Origin: Paramecium tetraurelia | Taxonomy: Eukaryota; Ciliophora; Oligohymenophorea; Peniculida; Parameciidae | Length of the DNA stretch: 64,000 nt | Direction: 5' to 3' | Assembly (NCBI RefSeq): GCF_000165425.1 | Contig: NW_001799400.1 | Location: 62,001-126,000, forward strand | Shown here: piece after piece, positions 23,287 to 35,861 of the stretch | Layout: the number at the start of each line of letters is the position of its first letter | How positions within the stretch are numbered: position 1 is the first letter of the stretch | The notes under the pieces: generated by a model | Databases searched by the model: none | Seen by the model: only the letters and a program-made list of their open reading frames with translations | Told to the model about the DNA's origin: nothing | Made by a program: the position numbers and the translations under genes

Positions 23287-26200
23287 ATGTTCCTGCTCAT
23301 TTATATTTATAATGCATTTGCCCTTTTAGATTGCTAATAATAATATTTAGATTGTTTTAATCAGGATAATTGCATTATAAAAGACTGTGAAGCATAGCTA
23401 TTCGTATAAACTGCTTGGACCTTTCAAAATATTACTATGACGAATGTTGTCTTTAACATTGTTAATCATTAATCCTCAGTTGAGAAGTACTCCTTAAAAA
23501 GCTAAATTATGACTATATAATCTTCGACATTTTAGTAAAATATAGGGGAGAACTTAGTAGATTTAGCATTTCAAGGATAACAAATAGTCTTCTAAGATGT
23601 AGTATTTGTTTATTTTGATAAAGTTTAATTTAAAGCAGAAAACTTATTATTGTAGGATGTTAGAATGAATACGAATATTTTAATGATCTATTCTGATTAT
23701 GTTGAATTGGAACACTCTTTATTATAATGCCATGTTTAAAAATGTCTAGGAGCTGATTGCTTATGTAATTAAGGATATTGTAATTCGAGTTCGATCAGAG
23801 ACATTAAATCTTTTTAGAGAATTCCAATTAATTTAGATGACAATTTCACTCTTGGGATTGCCTCAAATGAAGTACATCTACAGAATACATCACTATATGG
23901 AAGTAGTATTGGTATTTATGCCAATCTATCCAATATAACAATAGATTCAAAGTCTATAGTTTATACGTCTGGTTTAGGATGTAAAGAATAATAAGGATAC
24001 GGTTGTGGGTTCTATGATTGGATGCTATCATATACTCTTAAATGTGGGTCATCTGGCGGTAGTTACGGTGGTTTGGGTGGAAAACCAACATCAGAAGTGA
24101 ATGACTTTAATGAATAATGTCAAAATTTAGTGCCAAGATAAGCTTATGGCGATCCATTCAATCCCTTATTTGAAGGTTCAGGCGGAGGAGGAAATTACTT
24201 CGGAGGATATGGTGGTGGAGTCATCTATTTTTAGAGTGTGAACATTATATTAGATGGAGTTATTGAAGCTAATGGGGGAGCATCTTAGAGAGATGACGGA
24301 ATTATTTATGGTGGAGGTTCTGGAGGATCGATTTAATTGAGAGGGAGATTATTTGGAAGAGGAGTTGTGTCAGCAGAGGGAGGTTAAGGATCAACAATAA
24401 GTGGAACAGGAAGTGGAGGGAGAATATATATTGAAGACCTCATGAATCATAATTTAATAATAAAGGCAGGGGTAAATTCGTTATAAGGATCAATTTATTA
24501 CAAAGAATGTCCTTAAGGTTTTGGATTAGATAAAATAAAATCAAGGTGTTTTTAATGTCCATCGGGATATTACACTTACCTATCGAGTGTTGGAGAATGC
24601 AAAAGATGCATCAATTATGATGAAGATGTCCATCTTTATGAATTATCGACTAGCCCTATATGTAAAATCCACTCTTGCAAACCTGGAAAAATCCTTGATA
24701 AATAACAGTGTGTTGTATATAATTTTGTCAGACAATCTGGAGGTGAGATTGTACTTTTTAGTATTATATTCTGTATTGGATTGTTGGTCATAAATTTTAT
24801 TTTATTCCTTTGCTTACGATAGAGAACTTCTAATAATAGGCTACATGATTCTGCTATAATATCATTAACAGAAATTCAAGAGAATCCAAATCTATACGAA
24901 GCAGCATCTGAAGATCCCCAGTTCTTGCCTGAAGATCTTCCCTACTATGTTAAACGACTATATGTTTAAGGGAATAACACTCCAAATACTCCTTGGCATT
25001 TACCTCCTCATACTCAATTGGATTAATATTATATCAATAAAGTAGTTGAGAATATCAACGCTATTGGAAAATATTCAAACTTTTAATAAGTTTCCTTAGT
25101 GTTCTTAAAAATTTGGTATTTTCCATTTTATTTTATATTGTTAAAGTACTACTAAAAGAAGAAATCTTAATAGATCCTAACCTTTATGCAAAAAAATAAT
25201 AAATTTAAAATTTATTGTCTAAAAATATCCTATAGTTCAGATTACACTTTAGCATATATTGATGTCTTAAATTATAATAATAATATACTGGATTGGAATA
25301 AATCAACTCAATTTCTAATCTCTTTGGTTTTGTAAGGCGACGGAGATTTCTTATTTCCTTGGCAAATCAATTTAAAAGATCCTTTAGTAAAATCCATGAA
25401 GATGTCTTTTGAAAAACAGAAGATCTTTATGCCAATAGATGATGAAGAGTCAGATGAATTATTATCTGAAAATGAAGAAGAGGAGATACATACATTCGAT
25501 GATTTCATAACAAAATTCAACTTATTAATGTTGTAAATAGATACAAGAAAGGGAAATGCAGAATTCATTAAAAATTGTTTTTCTTTATTTGAATTCATAG
25601 ATGAAAGCAATAGTGAGATTTTCAATAAAAAACAAATTTTATTGGATATCTGTTTTCACATTTTAGGAATCCAATAGTCCTCCTTGATTATATTGACTAC
25701 ATAGAAGCTTCTCGATTTCTAATAAACTTTGAGGGAACTTCATTATATTGTGAATTACAAATCAGAATACTAGATCAAGGTGTCAGTCAACTTTGAAAAG
25801 TAAGATTTTAATGTCAAGAGATATTACGATAATTAAATTATAATCAATACAATCAACGATATCAATAAATAAATAACAACATATCAAAGATATGAGGAAG
25901 ACAAAGAAGAATTGAACAATCTCAAAATGTAAATGTAAAGAAAAATAGAAGCTGATGGAATACTCACCCCCTTAATAACTTAAAAGTTTGATATGGAGGA
26001 AGAGGAAGATAATACTTTATAAAAAACAAATATGTGTAATATGTGGTGGCTTAGAGTTAAAAGAGCTATTACGATTACATTCGCTTACTTCTTAAGATAT
26101 CGAGACTTCAAAAATGAGAGAATGCTGACTTCAGCTTTGGTTATTCTGTGCATAATTTAAATTCCACTTTTTGTGATCTATTTATTAGAATTGATAGTTG

Positions 26201-26575
26201 ATGTTTTAGATAGTACGATTTTAGAGGAAAAATACATTTATAATTTGTAAATTATTGAAACCATAATGTAAATATCTTTGTTTCCCTTCTCTTAGCTGAT
26301 AACTGAATTAGCATTGGTGATTTGGGTAAGAATATTATATTTATGAGTAGTTGTTGAATCCTCAAAAGAAGTACTTCGGTAAGAACTTTTTAATCTTTAA
26401 TTTCTGTTCCACCATTAATGATATGATTTTGTCTTTGTTTGCCATAATAGAATTTGCAATAATAGCCATCTAAAATTTAGGTTCAGAATATTACTTCTTT
26501 GCTTCAATTAAGCTAATTCTATTTCTGATCCAAATCGTACAAGGCTATTTAGGGACTAAATATTTAACACTCTGA
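23287..26575 (+). CDS. glycine-rich multipass membrane protein
   Basis: About 1,087 aa with one 25-nt intron (26326-26350). It has a signal peptide (MFLLIYIYNAFALLDC), a Cys-bearing ectodomain, and a glycine-rich block at about aa 250-385 (CGSSGGSYGGLGGKP, GSGGGGNYFGGYGGG, GGGSGGSIQLRG, GTGSGGRIYIED). A short Cys-rich module (CPSGYYTYLS, CINYD, CKPG) is followed by a membrane helix (IVLFSIIFCIGLLVINFILF). A 450-residue cytoplasmic part ends in several more hydrophobic helices. This plan resembles large glycine-rich membrane proteins of plants and ciliates whose function is unknown. The pattern GG.SGG.I repeated every 40-60 residues suggests a beta-helix ectodomain. Confidence 0.8.
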
Positions 26576-26673
26576 AAATACATCAAATCCAATGATAAGT
26601 ATATTACACAAAATTTGTATTATTATTATTCTAGATAATCTGTAATATTTTCATTAATTTAAATTAAAAAATA

Positions 26674-28250
26674 ATGCAAGTAGAGCCCTACATTAATAGC
26701 GTGTTGAAAATACAGGATAATAGCACTCTATCCAATGCAAAACTAAATCGAAGAAAGTATTAGAATGTTGTATATGAAAATGATGGACTCACTGTCAAAT
26801 ACTAACCAAACCCAGAAACACATGAATACGTGTGCTTGTAAACAGACAAAGCTATTACATCCTCTTTTTATTACTTTGAAGTTAAAATCCTAAAAAAAGA
26901 CAACACTAAGAAGTAATAGTAATGAATAAAAGTAGTATTATTTCCATAGGGTTGGCTTTTGACGGTTATCAAACAAACAAACCTTTGGGTATTATTGGTG
27001 GTAGTATAGGGTACTACTGTGATGGAAAAGTAATTATGAAAAAGCAAGAAATTGATTTGAAATTGAATCAATATAAACAGGATGACATTATAGGATGTGG
27101 TATTCATAAATCAGAAGTCTTCTTCACACATAATGGAATTCGAAGCTTGTAAACAGTCAAGGTTGATTTTAAAGAGCCATTCTACCCAACAGTGGTTTGC
27201 GGAGATGTTTCGTGGTTTCGCTTCAACTTAGGAGCGAGTCCAATGATATTTGATTTTCAGAAAATGTTGTAAAAGGAAAAGCATGAAATAATTCAAGAGA
27301 TTGATAAATAAGATGTATCTCCTTACAGTCTTCATCTCATCATTTAAGAGTATTTATGGAGTCAAGGATACTTGAATTCTTTGAAATAATTTGAGAGAGA
27401 AAGTTCTCTGCAAGAAAACGAGAATATGAGACTAGAGAAAAAACCAGAAGAAATGAATTATGAAGACGAATAGCAATGTGATGGCGACTTAAAACGAAAA
27501 TAGAGTCTACAAATGACTCCGATGTCTGCTTTACAAAGAAAATTAAGTGGATTGCAGAGTCCGAATTTCCAATAGATTTCATCAATCGAAAGGAAAGTCA
27601 GTGGCTTCTATTTAGATGAGTAGGACAATAATAATGAACTTAATTAAATAGCTGAATAGGCATTCTTGAAAGATCAATTAGTTAACTCAGAAAGAATAAG
27701 TAATTATGTTCTTTAAACAAGAAATACAATAACTCATTCGAGAAGGTAAAATTGCTGATGTCCTTGATATCCTTAGTGAAATGATGCCAGGCTTTTTATA
27801 AAAGGAGGGAGTCCAACAGACCTTGTATGCCTAATACTTTATTGAATTAAGTAATCTATCAGTCCTATGAATAGTGAAAAAGGACAAAGTCTAAGAGGCT
27901 ATAAATTTGGGATAAATTCATTTTAGTCAACATTTAAATTTTCAAGTAGAATGTGTTGACTAGTAGCTAAATCCTATTAAAATGAAAATCGAAAGTATTG
28001 TGGGTTTGCTATGTTTTGATGACATTGGAATCAGTGCTTTGAGAGGACTCATTACTCAGCAGTAAAGAGAAAGGGTTTGTGATTATATCAATAGAAGTTT
28101 ATTAAGTAATTATGGAATCAAATTATTTAAGTCGAAATGGGATATGAGGATGAATCAGCATTGGAAATATGTCTTAAATAGCTAATTTAGGTTTGCGGTC
28201 AAATTTAATAAAGAGGATTGCTAGGGGGACATTCAGTCTAGTTCTTATGA
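26674..28250 (+). CDS. RANBP9: RanBP9/RanBP10-like SPRY-LisH-CTLH protein
   Basis: About 493 aa after four introns (26913-26935, 27700-27721, 27851-27874, 28106-28131). A SPRY domain spans about aa 60-195 (FYYFEVKILKKDN, ISIGLAFDGYQTNKPLG, GCGIHKSEVFFTHNG, FYPTVVCGD). A LisH motif follows (LIIQEYLWSQGYLNSLKQFE), then a Gln-rich linker, CTLH (QQLIREGKIADVLDILSEMM, YAQYFIEL) and CRA (AINLGQIHFSQ, GLLCFDDI, RERVCDYINRSLIEMGYED). This order is that of RanBPM, a core scaffold of the CTLH/GID E3 ubiquitin ligase. Each intron is needed to keep a domain in frame. About 220 bp separate it from the MORN gene downstream. Confidence 0.92.
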
Positions 28251-28472
28251 TTAATATAATTTATTTTATTTGAAAATTGATACTTAAAAGCATTATTCTT
28301 AAGGTTACAATTAATTTAATTTAATTTCCTTTAATATAATATTCCAAACATTTTCGTTACGTTTTTCAGATCTCTATTGGTAGTTCCCATAAAATATCAG
28401 TACTACACTTTTTGACTGTTAATTAAAAAACTTGTTAAATATAAATATTATTTAACATAACAAAATATTATT

Positions 28473-29747
28473 ATGGGGGCGAATTGTTAATCATGCTGTG
28501 CAAATAAAGACAATGACAATACAGAAATTAGATTACCAAAGGAGAAAACTAAGCCGAAGCCTGATAATTAGGAAAACGAGCAAAAAAAAGAGGAACAGAA
28601 AGTTTAGGTAAAAGAACATGAAAGATTTACGATTGATTAAGAATAATAAAAATAAAAGAAAGATTAAAAAAAGGAACAAAAAAGGGAATCTGCAAAGGAA
28701 GCACCTCCTAAAAATGCTGATGAGAATTCTAAAAAATCCTAAGAATTGGATAAATAATTAAATATTTCTGCCAACCATTCAGTTAGCATGAACGTAGCAA
28801 GCAATCAAGAAGGAAATGATCTGATTAAAAGTACAATGAACAGCACTGAAAGAAAGAGGTTACCCCCAATATAACTAGAGTCAGGAGCTGTATATGAAGG
28901 AGAGTGGAAAAATGGAATGAGGGATGGATCAGGAAGATAAAAATGGCCAGATGGTTCAGTTTATGAGGGAGAATGGGTCGAAGATAAGTCTTCAGGAAGA
29001 GTACTAATAAAATATTAAAATTAGGGTAAATTAACACATGCAGATGGAGATGTTTATGATGGAGAATGGAAAAATGATAAAGCCAATGGTAAAGGAACAT
29101 ATGTTCATGTAAATGGAGCCAAATATGAAGGAGAAGTAAGATTAAATTCTATTTCTAGTGGGAAAATGATAAATAGCATGGTAAAGGAGTAGAAAACTGG
29201 CCAGATGGAGCAAAATACGAAGGTCAATATTATGAAGGAAAGAAGCATGGAAAGGGTATTTTGAATTTCGCTGATGGTTCACGATATGATGGTAAAGGAT
29301 AAGTCTATTTTTCAAGGTGAGTTCCTGTAAAATGATATACATGGAGAGGGAACATATATTTGGCCTGACAAGAGAGTTTACAAAGGGTCATGGAAAAAGA
29401 ATAAGATGCATGGCAAAGGACAGATTATTTGGCAGGATGGTCGTAAATACACTGGGGTAATGATTTTGTATATTTTAGGAATATGAAGAAGATAAAAAGC
29501 ATGGTAAAGGAGTGTTTGAATGGGCTGATGGCAGAAAATACATAGGAACTTGGATATAAGGTAAGAATATTTTTCAATTGTTTTAGGAAGATAACATGGC
29601 ATCGGAATTTATTATTTATAGAACAGAGAAGTTAAAGTGGGTGAATGGAATGAAGGAAAAAGAATGAAATGGTTTGAAAAAAATGAAATTGATTAGTTAA
29701 TAGAGGAATAAAAAATAAAGAGAGAAGATTTACATTAATAGGATTGA
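28473..29747 (+). CDS. MORN-repeat protein with N-terminal acylation signal
   Basis: About 384 aa after five introns (29001-29024, 29136-29158, 29292-29316, 29457-29478, 29561-29586). The N-terminus MGANCQSCC combines a myristoylation site (Gly2) with cysteines suitable for palmitoylation. A Lys/Glu/Gln-rich spacer to about residue 130 is followed by roughly nine MORN repeats ([72 protein letters not shown]). MORN repeats bind membranes or phosphoinositides and build cortical structures. The acylation signal suggests the protein sits on a membrane, perhaps the cortex or cilia. Confidence is high for the domain, lower for localisation. Confidence 0.9.
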
Positions 29748-29931
29748 TTCATATGACTAATATTTAATCTCAATAATGCTGTTTTAATTATTAATTAGAG
29801 CAATCTGTTGTTCTGGAAAATATTTTGTTTGATTCAACTGATCTTTATTATTAGTATTTTATAATAGTATTTGTAATGCATAAAATTCAAATCGAAATAT
29901 TCTGATATATTATTATATTAAATAAGTTCAA

Positions 29932-30690
29932 ATGGCTAACAGAGAATATGATTATTTGTTTAAATTAGTTATAATAGGGAACAGTGGAGTTGGAAAGTCT
30001 GCTCTTTTATTAAGATTTGCTGATGACACTTTTAGTGAAAATTACATAACAACAATAGGAGTTGATTTTAGATTCAAAACATTAAAAGTTGATAATAAAG
30101 GCTTAAAGTTATAAATTTGGGATACTGCTGGATAGGAAAGATTCAGGACAATTACTAATGCCTATTATAAAGGGGCTGATGCGTAACTAATTATAAATAA
30201 ATTTTAGAATTGTTATTGTCTATGACACAACATGTTAGCAATCCTTTGATGATATTGAAAAGTTCTGGTTGAATGAGATAGAGAGTTATGCTGAGAAGAA
30301 TGCTGAACTCTTATTGTTGGGAAACAAATCAGATCTTAGTACAAAATAAGTTTAAAGTGAGAGAGTGCAAGAGTATGCTTAGAAAAGAAATATGATGTTC
30401 TTTGAAACCAGTGCTAAGACTGCTGATGGAGTTGAAGAAGCCTTCAAGAAAATCGCAATTAAATTAATGGCGAAAAGAAATTAATAGGTCTAGGATAAGA
30501 GGAATAAAAGAAAATAATAAAAAGTACTGTTTTATTATAAAATAAGTAGTAATCATCATCATCTTCATTGAGAACAGATGATAGTCAACAATATGGTGAT
30601 GGGAAATAGGATGATGAAAAAAGTAATGTCAATTTATGGGCAAATAATAGCACAGAATAGGCAAAATAAGGTTAACAATGCTAATGTTGA
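29932..30690 (+). CDS. RAB1: Rab1-like small GTPase
   Basis: About 235 aa after two introns (30183-30207, 25 nt; 30524-30549, 26 nt). All G boxes are present: [25 protein letters not shown] and ETSAK. The N-terminus [12 protein letters not shown] and [17 protein letters not shown] are closest to Rab1/Rab8, which act in ER-Golgi and secretory traffic. The second intron skips a TGA and gives an extended tail ending CQC, a geranylgeranylation motif of C-x-C type; without it the protein would end without cysteines, so I chose the spliced form. The tail is unusually long (about 35 extra Ser/Asp/Asn/Gln residues). Confidence 0.93.
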
Positions 30691-31135
30691 ATATATAAAT
30701 GAATCTGTTAAAATATATTTAGATGTGCAATAATTCTCTCAGTTAAATTTATTGCCCAGTAAATTAGTTTATGTGAAATAAGTTTCTAAATAAATTAACC
30801 TCTATTTAATATCTTAAGTCTCTTGATGTTCTATTAATTTTGATATATTTCAGAGTTATTATCATAATAAAAGATTAAAAATTGTTAAACTTCAAATTTG
30901 AATACTGTTATTGATTAAGATTTTATAAGAAATATTTATTTTTAGAATGGTTTAATTTATATTGTGTCTTAAAAGAAGAGTTGGCAATCTAATTAAAGCC
31001 TCCTTTTTTTTGCGAAGTTATTAAAAACGGCATAATAATTTGGAAAAGTAATCAAATTATTCTTATTTCTTAATATGAGATACAAGTTTATTGATTAAGA
31101 ATTGTTAAAGAAAAGTATAAATATGAATTTTAGAA
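30691..31135. other. intergenic region, one weak minus-strand ORF
   Basis: A 135-codon TGA-free reading (MPFLITSQKKGGFN...) runs on the minus strand from 31033 to 30629, but it overlaps the 3' end of the Rab gene antisense and its composition drifts to Ile/Asn/Lys as in non-coding DNA. I do not call it a gene. Nothing else is recognised here. Confidence 0.4.
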
Positions 31136-31483
31136 TCATTAGTTTTTTTATATCTATGGATTTACCCAATCTAGATAAGGTTTCTAATTTATCAACTTTT
31201 AAACTAGTTTTCCAATAGCAATTGCAGGTTCTTTCTGATTAAATTAACAATGAACGATGTTTAGATTAAACTTAACCTTTTTCTTGCCCTCCTTTTTTTT
31301 ATTGCCTCCTTCAATCTTATTTTGCGGAGTTTCTTATATAGAGTTATTGGTTTATGATAAGTATTTATTTGTAAAGTCATCTGCGCATTAAGTGTCATCA
31401 ATATCATGATTTTAGTAAATTTCTAAAGGTTACATAAAGATAGACTTAGGTCCTATCAGAGTACTTGAATTAAATTAGATCAT
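31136..31483 (-). CDS. small basic hypothetical protein
   Basis: A single exon of about 115 aa. It starts MIQFNSSTLIGPKSIFM, has a polar Asp/Thr/Asn part, then a Lys/Gly patch (GGNKKKEGKKKVKF) and a more structured C-terminus (IAIGKLVQKLINQKPYLDW). The residue mix looks coding and differs from the surrounding AT-rich filler, but no domain or intron backs it up. A chance TGA-free run of this length is possible in this base composition. Confidence 0.4.
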
Positions 31484-32565
31484 ATTATTATTTCTTATAA
31501 AAAGAACTAAAATATATTTCATATCAGCAATAAATAATCCATGGTTGAGCTCACTTCATACAAAAATCGATTTTGAGCAATTTTTATCACCTTGAGAATG
31601 ATATAACTTGGACTGATGCTAACATTTATAGTATTGCAATATCTAAGGTTTTATTTATGCTTGATAATGGGTTTCGATTGAGATTATAGACTGTATCTTT
31701 AAGATTATTCAATTTCATCATGTAACAAAGTCACTTTGGAAGCAATTGAGAAATAAATTCGGATAAATGTGACTCTGTCGCAACTTTTATATTATTTTTA
31801 TTAATTTTTTATTTTGTTTAACCAAAAAAAAAGTGAAAAATCATACATGCTAAGTTTGTTTAGAGTATCCTAATATGAATTACAATCTACACTTAACTCA
31901 TGACCTTACTTTAAATATAAATTATTATAATTGTAGATCTAACTATAGATATTTCTAATATTATGTTGAGATTAAAATTGGCATAGTAAATCAAAAAGAT
32001 CATTTTGCTAGGAAATATCGGTAAGTAATAAGTATAATAATTTAATTTGCAGTTATTTGATGGATTTATATTAAATCTACAAACAATTATATTTGGATCT
32101 ATGATTGTAGGGCATTTTTTAATTAAATGCCCATTTATGTGTCCTTAAATAAGTGTATTATTGGTTGAACTTTAAATTTCTATTTACATAGAGCTATTGT
32201 AACATAATCTCGTCCTTTAAACTACTATTGCAAATATTATTGTTGAAGTATTTTATTTTCGATTTATTTATTATTTATCGAAATTGGAATATTTCAATTT
32301 GTTTCACCACTTAATATTGAGCGTATTAACAATTTAAGTGATTACTTTCAATTAAAGTGGAATTAATGTTGTTTTTTCAAGTCTTGCAAAATTGATTATG
32401 TTATGTCATGTTTGTTTTTTTTCCTGGCATCATATTGAATCCGCTTCATATATTGTTTTAATTGTTCTACTATGATTTAAAGTAATAATTATATTATCAT
32501 TTCTTAATAGATATTTTTATTTGTCCATTCAAGAATGTGATATCATTTGAGATATTGTGAATTTC
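31484..32565. other. gene-poor stretch
   Basis: About 1.1 kb, very AT-rich. On the minus strand at about 31.55-31.78 kb there is a TGA-free run of polar residues (HDEIEQSQRYSLQSQSK) that may be a gene remnant, but I find no start, splice or domain that supports it. No RNA gene or repeat is seen. Confidence 0.4.
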
Positions 32566-33039
32566 TCACTTGAATCTATATTTAATATGTTTTAAGATCT
32601 TTCCATCACTTTTTAACCATTTTAGGAATATCATTTCCTTACGATAGATGATTTGAGTAGAATTTTTTAATTTTCTGTAATTATTTCCCTTGATTTTTGA
32701 GAAATAATTAAATGTTTATAAAGTTGTATTACAGATAGGCCCACTGAGCAAATTAAAGGTTCCTAATAGAATTAAATATTTAAAAATATGCTTTATTTTA
32801 TCCTCTAGCAAATTAAAATTTGAGAAACCACTAAAATATATTTCTTTATTTTTATCTATAATCTCATAAATTTAAATTATGCTTAGATGCTTCATCTTTT
32901 TAAGGAATTTTATTTCTTTTGCAATGAGATTCACATACATCTCATCCATACATGCCTTCTTTAAATTTTTTAAAGTCCCCCCATTAAACGAGACATCAAA
33001 AATTTGTTCACTACTTTTAAAAATGAATTGCAATTTCAT
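32566..33039 (-). CDS. hypothetical protein, possibly a protein-kinase N-lobe fragment
   Basis: A single exon of about 157 aa. Residues 30-65 read KKACMDEMYVNLIAKEIKFL then KKMKHLSIIQIYEIIDKN, which resembles the alphaC-beta4 region of a protein kinase N-lobe (E-I-x-x-L-K-x-L-x-H-x-x-I-I). No catalytic loop or DFG follows, so it is either a decayed kinase or an unrelated basic protein. It is divergent from the kinase-like MORN gene, 144 bp away, but the two are not obviously similar. Low-to-moderate confidence. Confidence 0.5.
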
Positions 33040-33183
33040 TTTATTTAATGCGTTGCCTCCTCATGTCTTCTATAATTAATAATTATCTAAAATTTGATTC
33101 TTATATTTCCATACACTTGCATTTTCATTTATATAAAAGGGGAATATAGGTGTATACATTTATTATTAATTATTAATAAAAAG

Positions 33184-35317
33184 ATGGGTAACATAGAAAG
33201 CGCTGAAGGGGAGAATCTTCCAGAGTTAAAAAAAATGAAACTCATTTCTGATAAAGGGGTTTATAAAGTGTTTGAGAGCCCTGAGAACAATAAATACGAT
33301 TTCTGGTCGCTTAAGTCTAAAGACTACCCTTTTGAAGAGGAAAATAAAATAGCTTTAGAATTAAAAAATAGGGATTCGATCGGAATAGCGAAAATTGAAA
33401 ACATTATGTTAACCTCTGTTGACAAACTATTTTCAAAGTACTATATCTTGAGCATTTTAACTGAACATCCCCTATACAATCTAAGAGAATATTTATAAAA
33501 GAAGGCAAAAGATTAAAGTTTAGATTAAAAATAAATCACAGACCTTTTAACTTGTGTGGTAAATGCATAATACTTGCTTGGATCGAAGAAGCAATATCTG
33601 GGCTTTGATAACATTCATACTAATGATGGTAAATCTTGGAAGATCAAACCGTTTGTTCAGACAAAATCATTCTATTAAGAAATACAAGAGTATAAGTCAA
33701 AAAATTTACGTAATTTTGACTTGTCAGGCTTCCCATCACCAGAGGAATTCCATTAGAACAATTGCGACCCTGATAGAGTATAAATCTTTGGGTTGGGAAT
33801 GCTAATTTTAGAGTTGATCACAAGTACTATTATGTATATGGTGTAGGAATGAAAAGCAAAGATATATATTCAAAATTTCAGATCAACGAAGCTCTGCTTG
33901 CTCAACGGATAGAGAACCTCATGACTTATAAAAAACAATTTACAGGAAGATTTATTGAATTAATAATTGAGATGTTAGATTTAGACATAGTTAGAAGACC
34001 TAATTATTATCAGTTGTATACTAAGTTGTCCTCAAATGAGTCAAAAATTGAGTCTGAGTTTAAAGATCCTTTAGTTTAACCAATTGATGAAACTATTACT
34101 ATTAAATCTAATCTTTTCAAACCACCTAGTTAAAAAATAGATGATCATCATATTATTGACGCAGTTTCTAATATTTAATAGTCAGGAAACAATAAATTTG
34201 ATTATCATTAAGTCACTGCTAGTAAAGCATAGTTGCCTTAAGTCAGTAAAGTAGATGACAATCTTCAATACATCGGTAGTAGTTATGAAGGATAACGTCA
34301 TGGAAAGGGTAATTATAATCATATAAGGATTTAGGCAAGCTATTTACATAAGGTAATTAGCTGGTTTACGAAGGAGATTTTCATTAAGGAGACTTTCATA
34401 ATACAGGCAAATTCTATAACTTGAAAGCTCAAATGTTGAAAGAGAACTTCTATTATAATGATTGCACTAAAATAGATCAATATGCATCGAAGTATGAAGG
34501 ATCATTTTAATTTGGAAAGTATTATTGTTGAAATAAATAATTTAGGAAACACGGATAAGGCAAGTTATTTTTAACTAATGGAGAAATTTTCATTGGAAGA
34601 TTTGCTAATGATTTGATAGATGGGTAAGGGAAATTTGAACTAAATAATTAAATAAAGTTTTCAGGAGTCTGGGAGTCAGGCAGATTGTTATCTAATAATT
34701 AACAATAGCAATCATTTTAAAATCATAATCCTTCATATAATGAACAATTTGAAGGTATAAGCAAATTGGATACAAAGAGAAGTTAATAATTCGACACTTA
34801 AGCACTTGGGGATACTTAAACTCATAATGTCCTCTCCGATATTAAATAGGAAAATGAATCGCGATTATATTATGATGATAATAAAACCTAGATTAAATAT
34901 GTTGGAAGTGTGAATCAAGGTTTAAAACATGGAAAAGGGATATTGTATTTCAAAAAGGGGGGGCCTTAATATGAAGGACATTTTAAGAACGATTAATATG
35001 ATGGCTAGGGAATACTCTATAATGAAAATCCAGTGTTTGAAGATTAGATTAATTACTCACTACTAAGAGAAGTGCAGATTAAAGGCTATTGGAGGACTTA
35101 TAAGGGAGAATTTAAAAATGGGCAGTAATTTATATTCAATAAATGTAGAAAATGCGGACAAGGAATTTGGGATTTGACTAACAACGCCGAATTTGAGGGC
35201 TTTTTCGATATGGATCTTCCGAATGGAGAAGGTTATATAAAGAGAACAAATCATGATTACTTTACAGGGAAGTGGGAGAATGGAGAATTAACAATGGTGA
35301 TTTCTGGTAAATTATGA
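33184..35317 (+). CDS. pseudokinase-MORN fusion with N-myristoylation signal
   Basis: About 685 aa after three introns (33824-33846, 34309-34334, 34519-34545). It begins MGNIESAEG, a good myristoylation site. Residues 20-300 have kinase-domain shape: TEHPLYNLREYLQ (hinge and alphaD), NAQYLLG...YLGFDNIHTND where the catalytic loop should lie, SGFPSPEEF where APE should lie, and IFGLGMLILELIT (alphaF). The HRD Asp, DFG and the glycine loop are not recognisable, so it should be catalytically dead. The C-terminal half carries about six MORN repeats (SSYEGQRHGKG, VYEGDFHQGDFHNTG, EGHFKNDQYDGQG). The MORN part suggests membrane or cortex attachment. MORN and kinase parts are certain to be one frame through the introns. 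Confidence 0.82.
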
Positions 35318-35349
35318 ATCACTCACTATTCAGTGATCAATATTATATG

Positions 35350-35709
35350 TCATTCATCAATTATTACATAATCTTAATTGACACATACTCTTTTAGATTC
35401 ACTTTCCGAGACTAATTAATATGAAGCTTTTCTTTTGTCTGAATTCGATTCATCTTTTGTGATTGAAGATGTAAGAATCAATGATTCATAATTATTCTCA
35501 TTGAGGTTATCATCAATGCTCTAGGCTTCTTATTACTGATCTCCTTAATTTTAATGCTATTCAATGTTTTGATCTACAGGATGGCCTTGACTATTATGAT
35601 CAATAACCAATTGAGGATCTTTGCCTTAAGATGCCTTGAATATAAAATTATGTGCCTTTGAAATCCAATGATCAAATTTTCTATTTAATTTTGCTGCACT
35701 ATTTCCCAT
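35350..35709 (-). CDS. small putatively myristoylated hydrophilic protein
   Basis: A single exon of about 119 aa starting MGNSAAKLNRKF, a strong N-myristoylation signal followed by basic residues that would help membrane binding. After a short helical part (FDHWISKAHNFIFKAS) the rest is polar and probably disordered, rich in Asp, Asn, Gln and Ser (QSIDDNLNENNYES, KDESNSDKRKAS). No known domain. It is convergent with the pseudokinase-MORN gene 32 bp away, which also has a myristoylation signal. Confidence 0.7.
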
Positions 35710-35861
35710 TTAGTGGATTATTTTTAACTGAATTATATATTAACATATATATTTTATAAGGTTTTATATATATTTCTATTCTATAAGAAATATAAAATGA
35801 ATTTTCAATTCAATTAACTAATTTGTCCCATTTTTCGAAGTCCTTGTATCTAACAACAAAA

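Noticed and set aside
30481-30571. Rab protein ending at the TGA near 30570 without a prenylation motif
   Set aside because: Splicing 30524-30549 gives a C-terminal CQC, the expected lipid-attachment motif.
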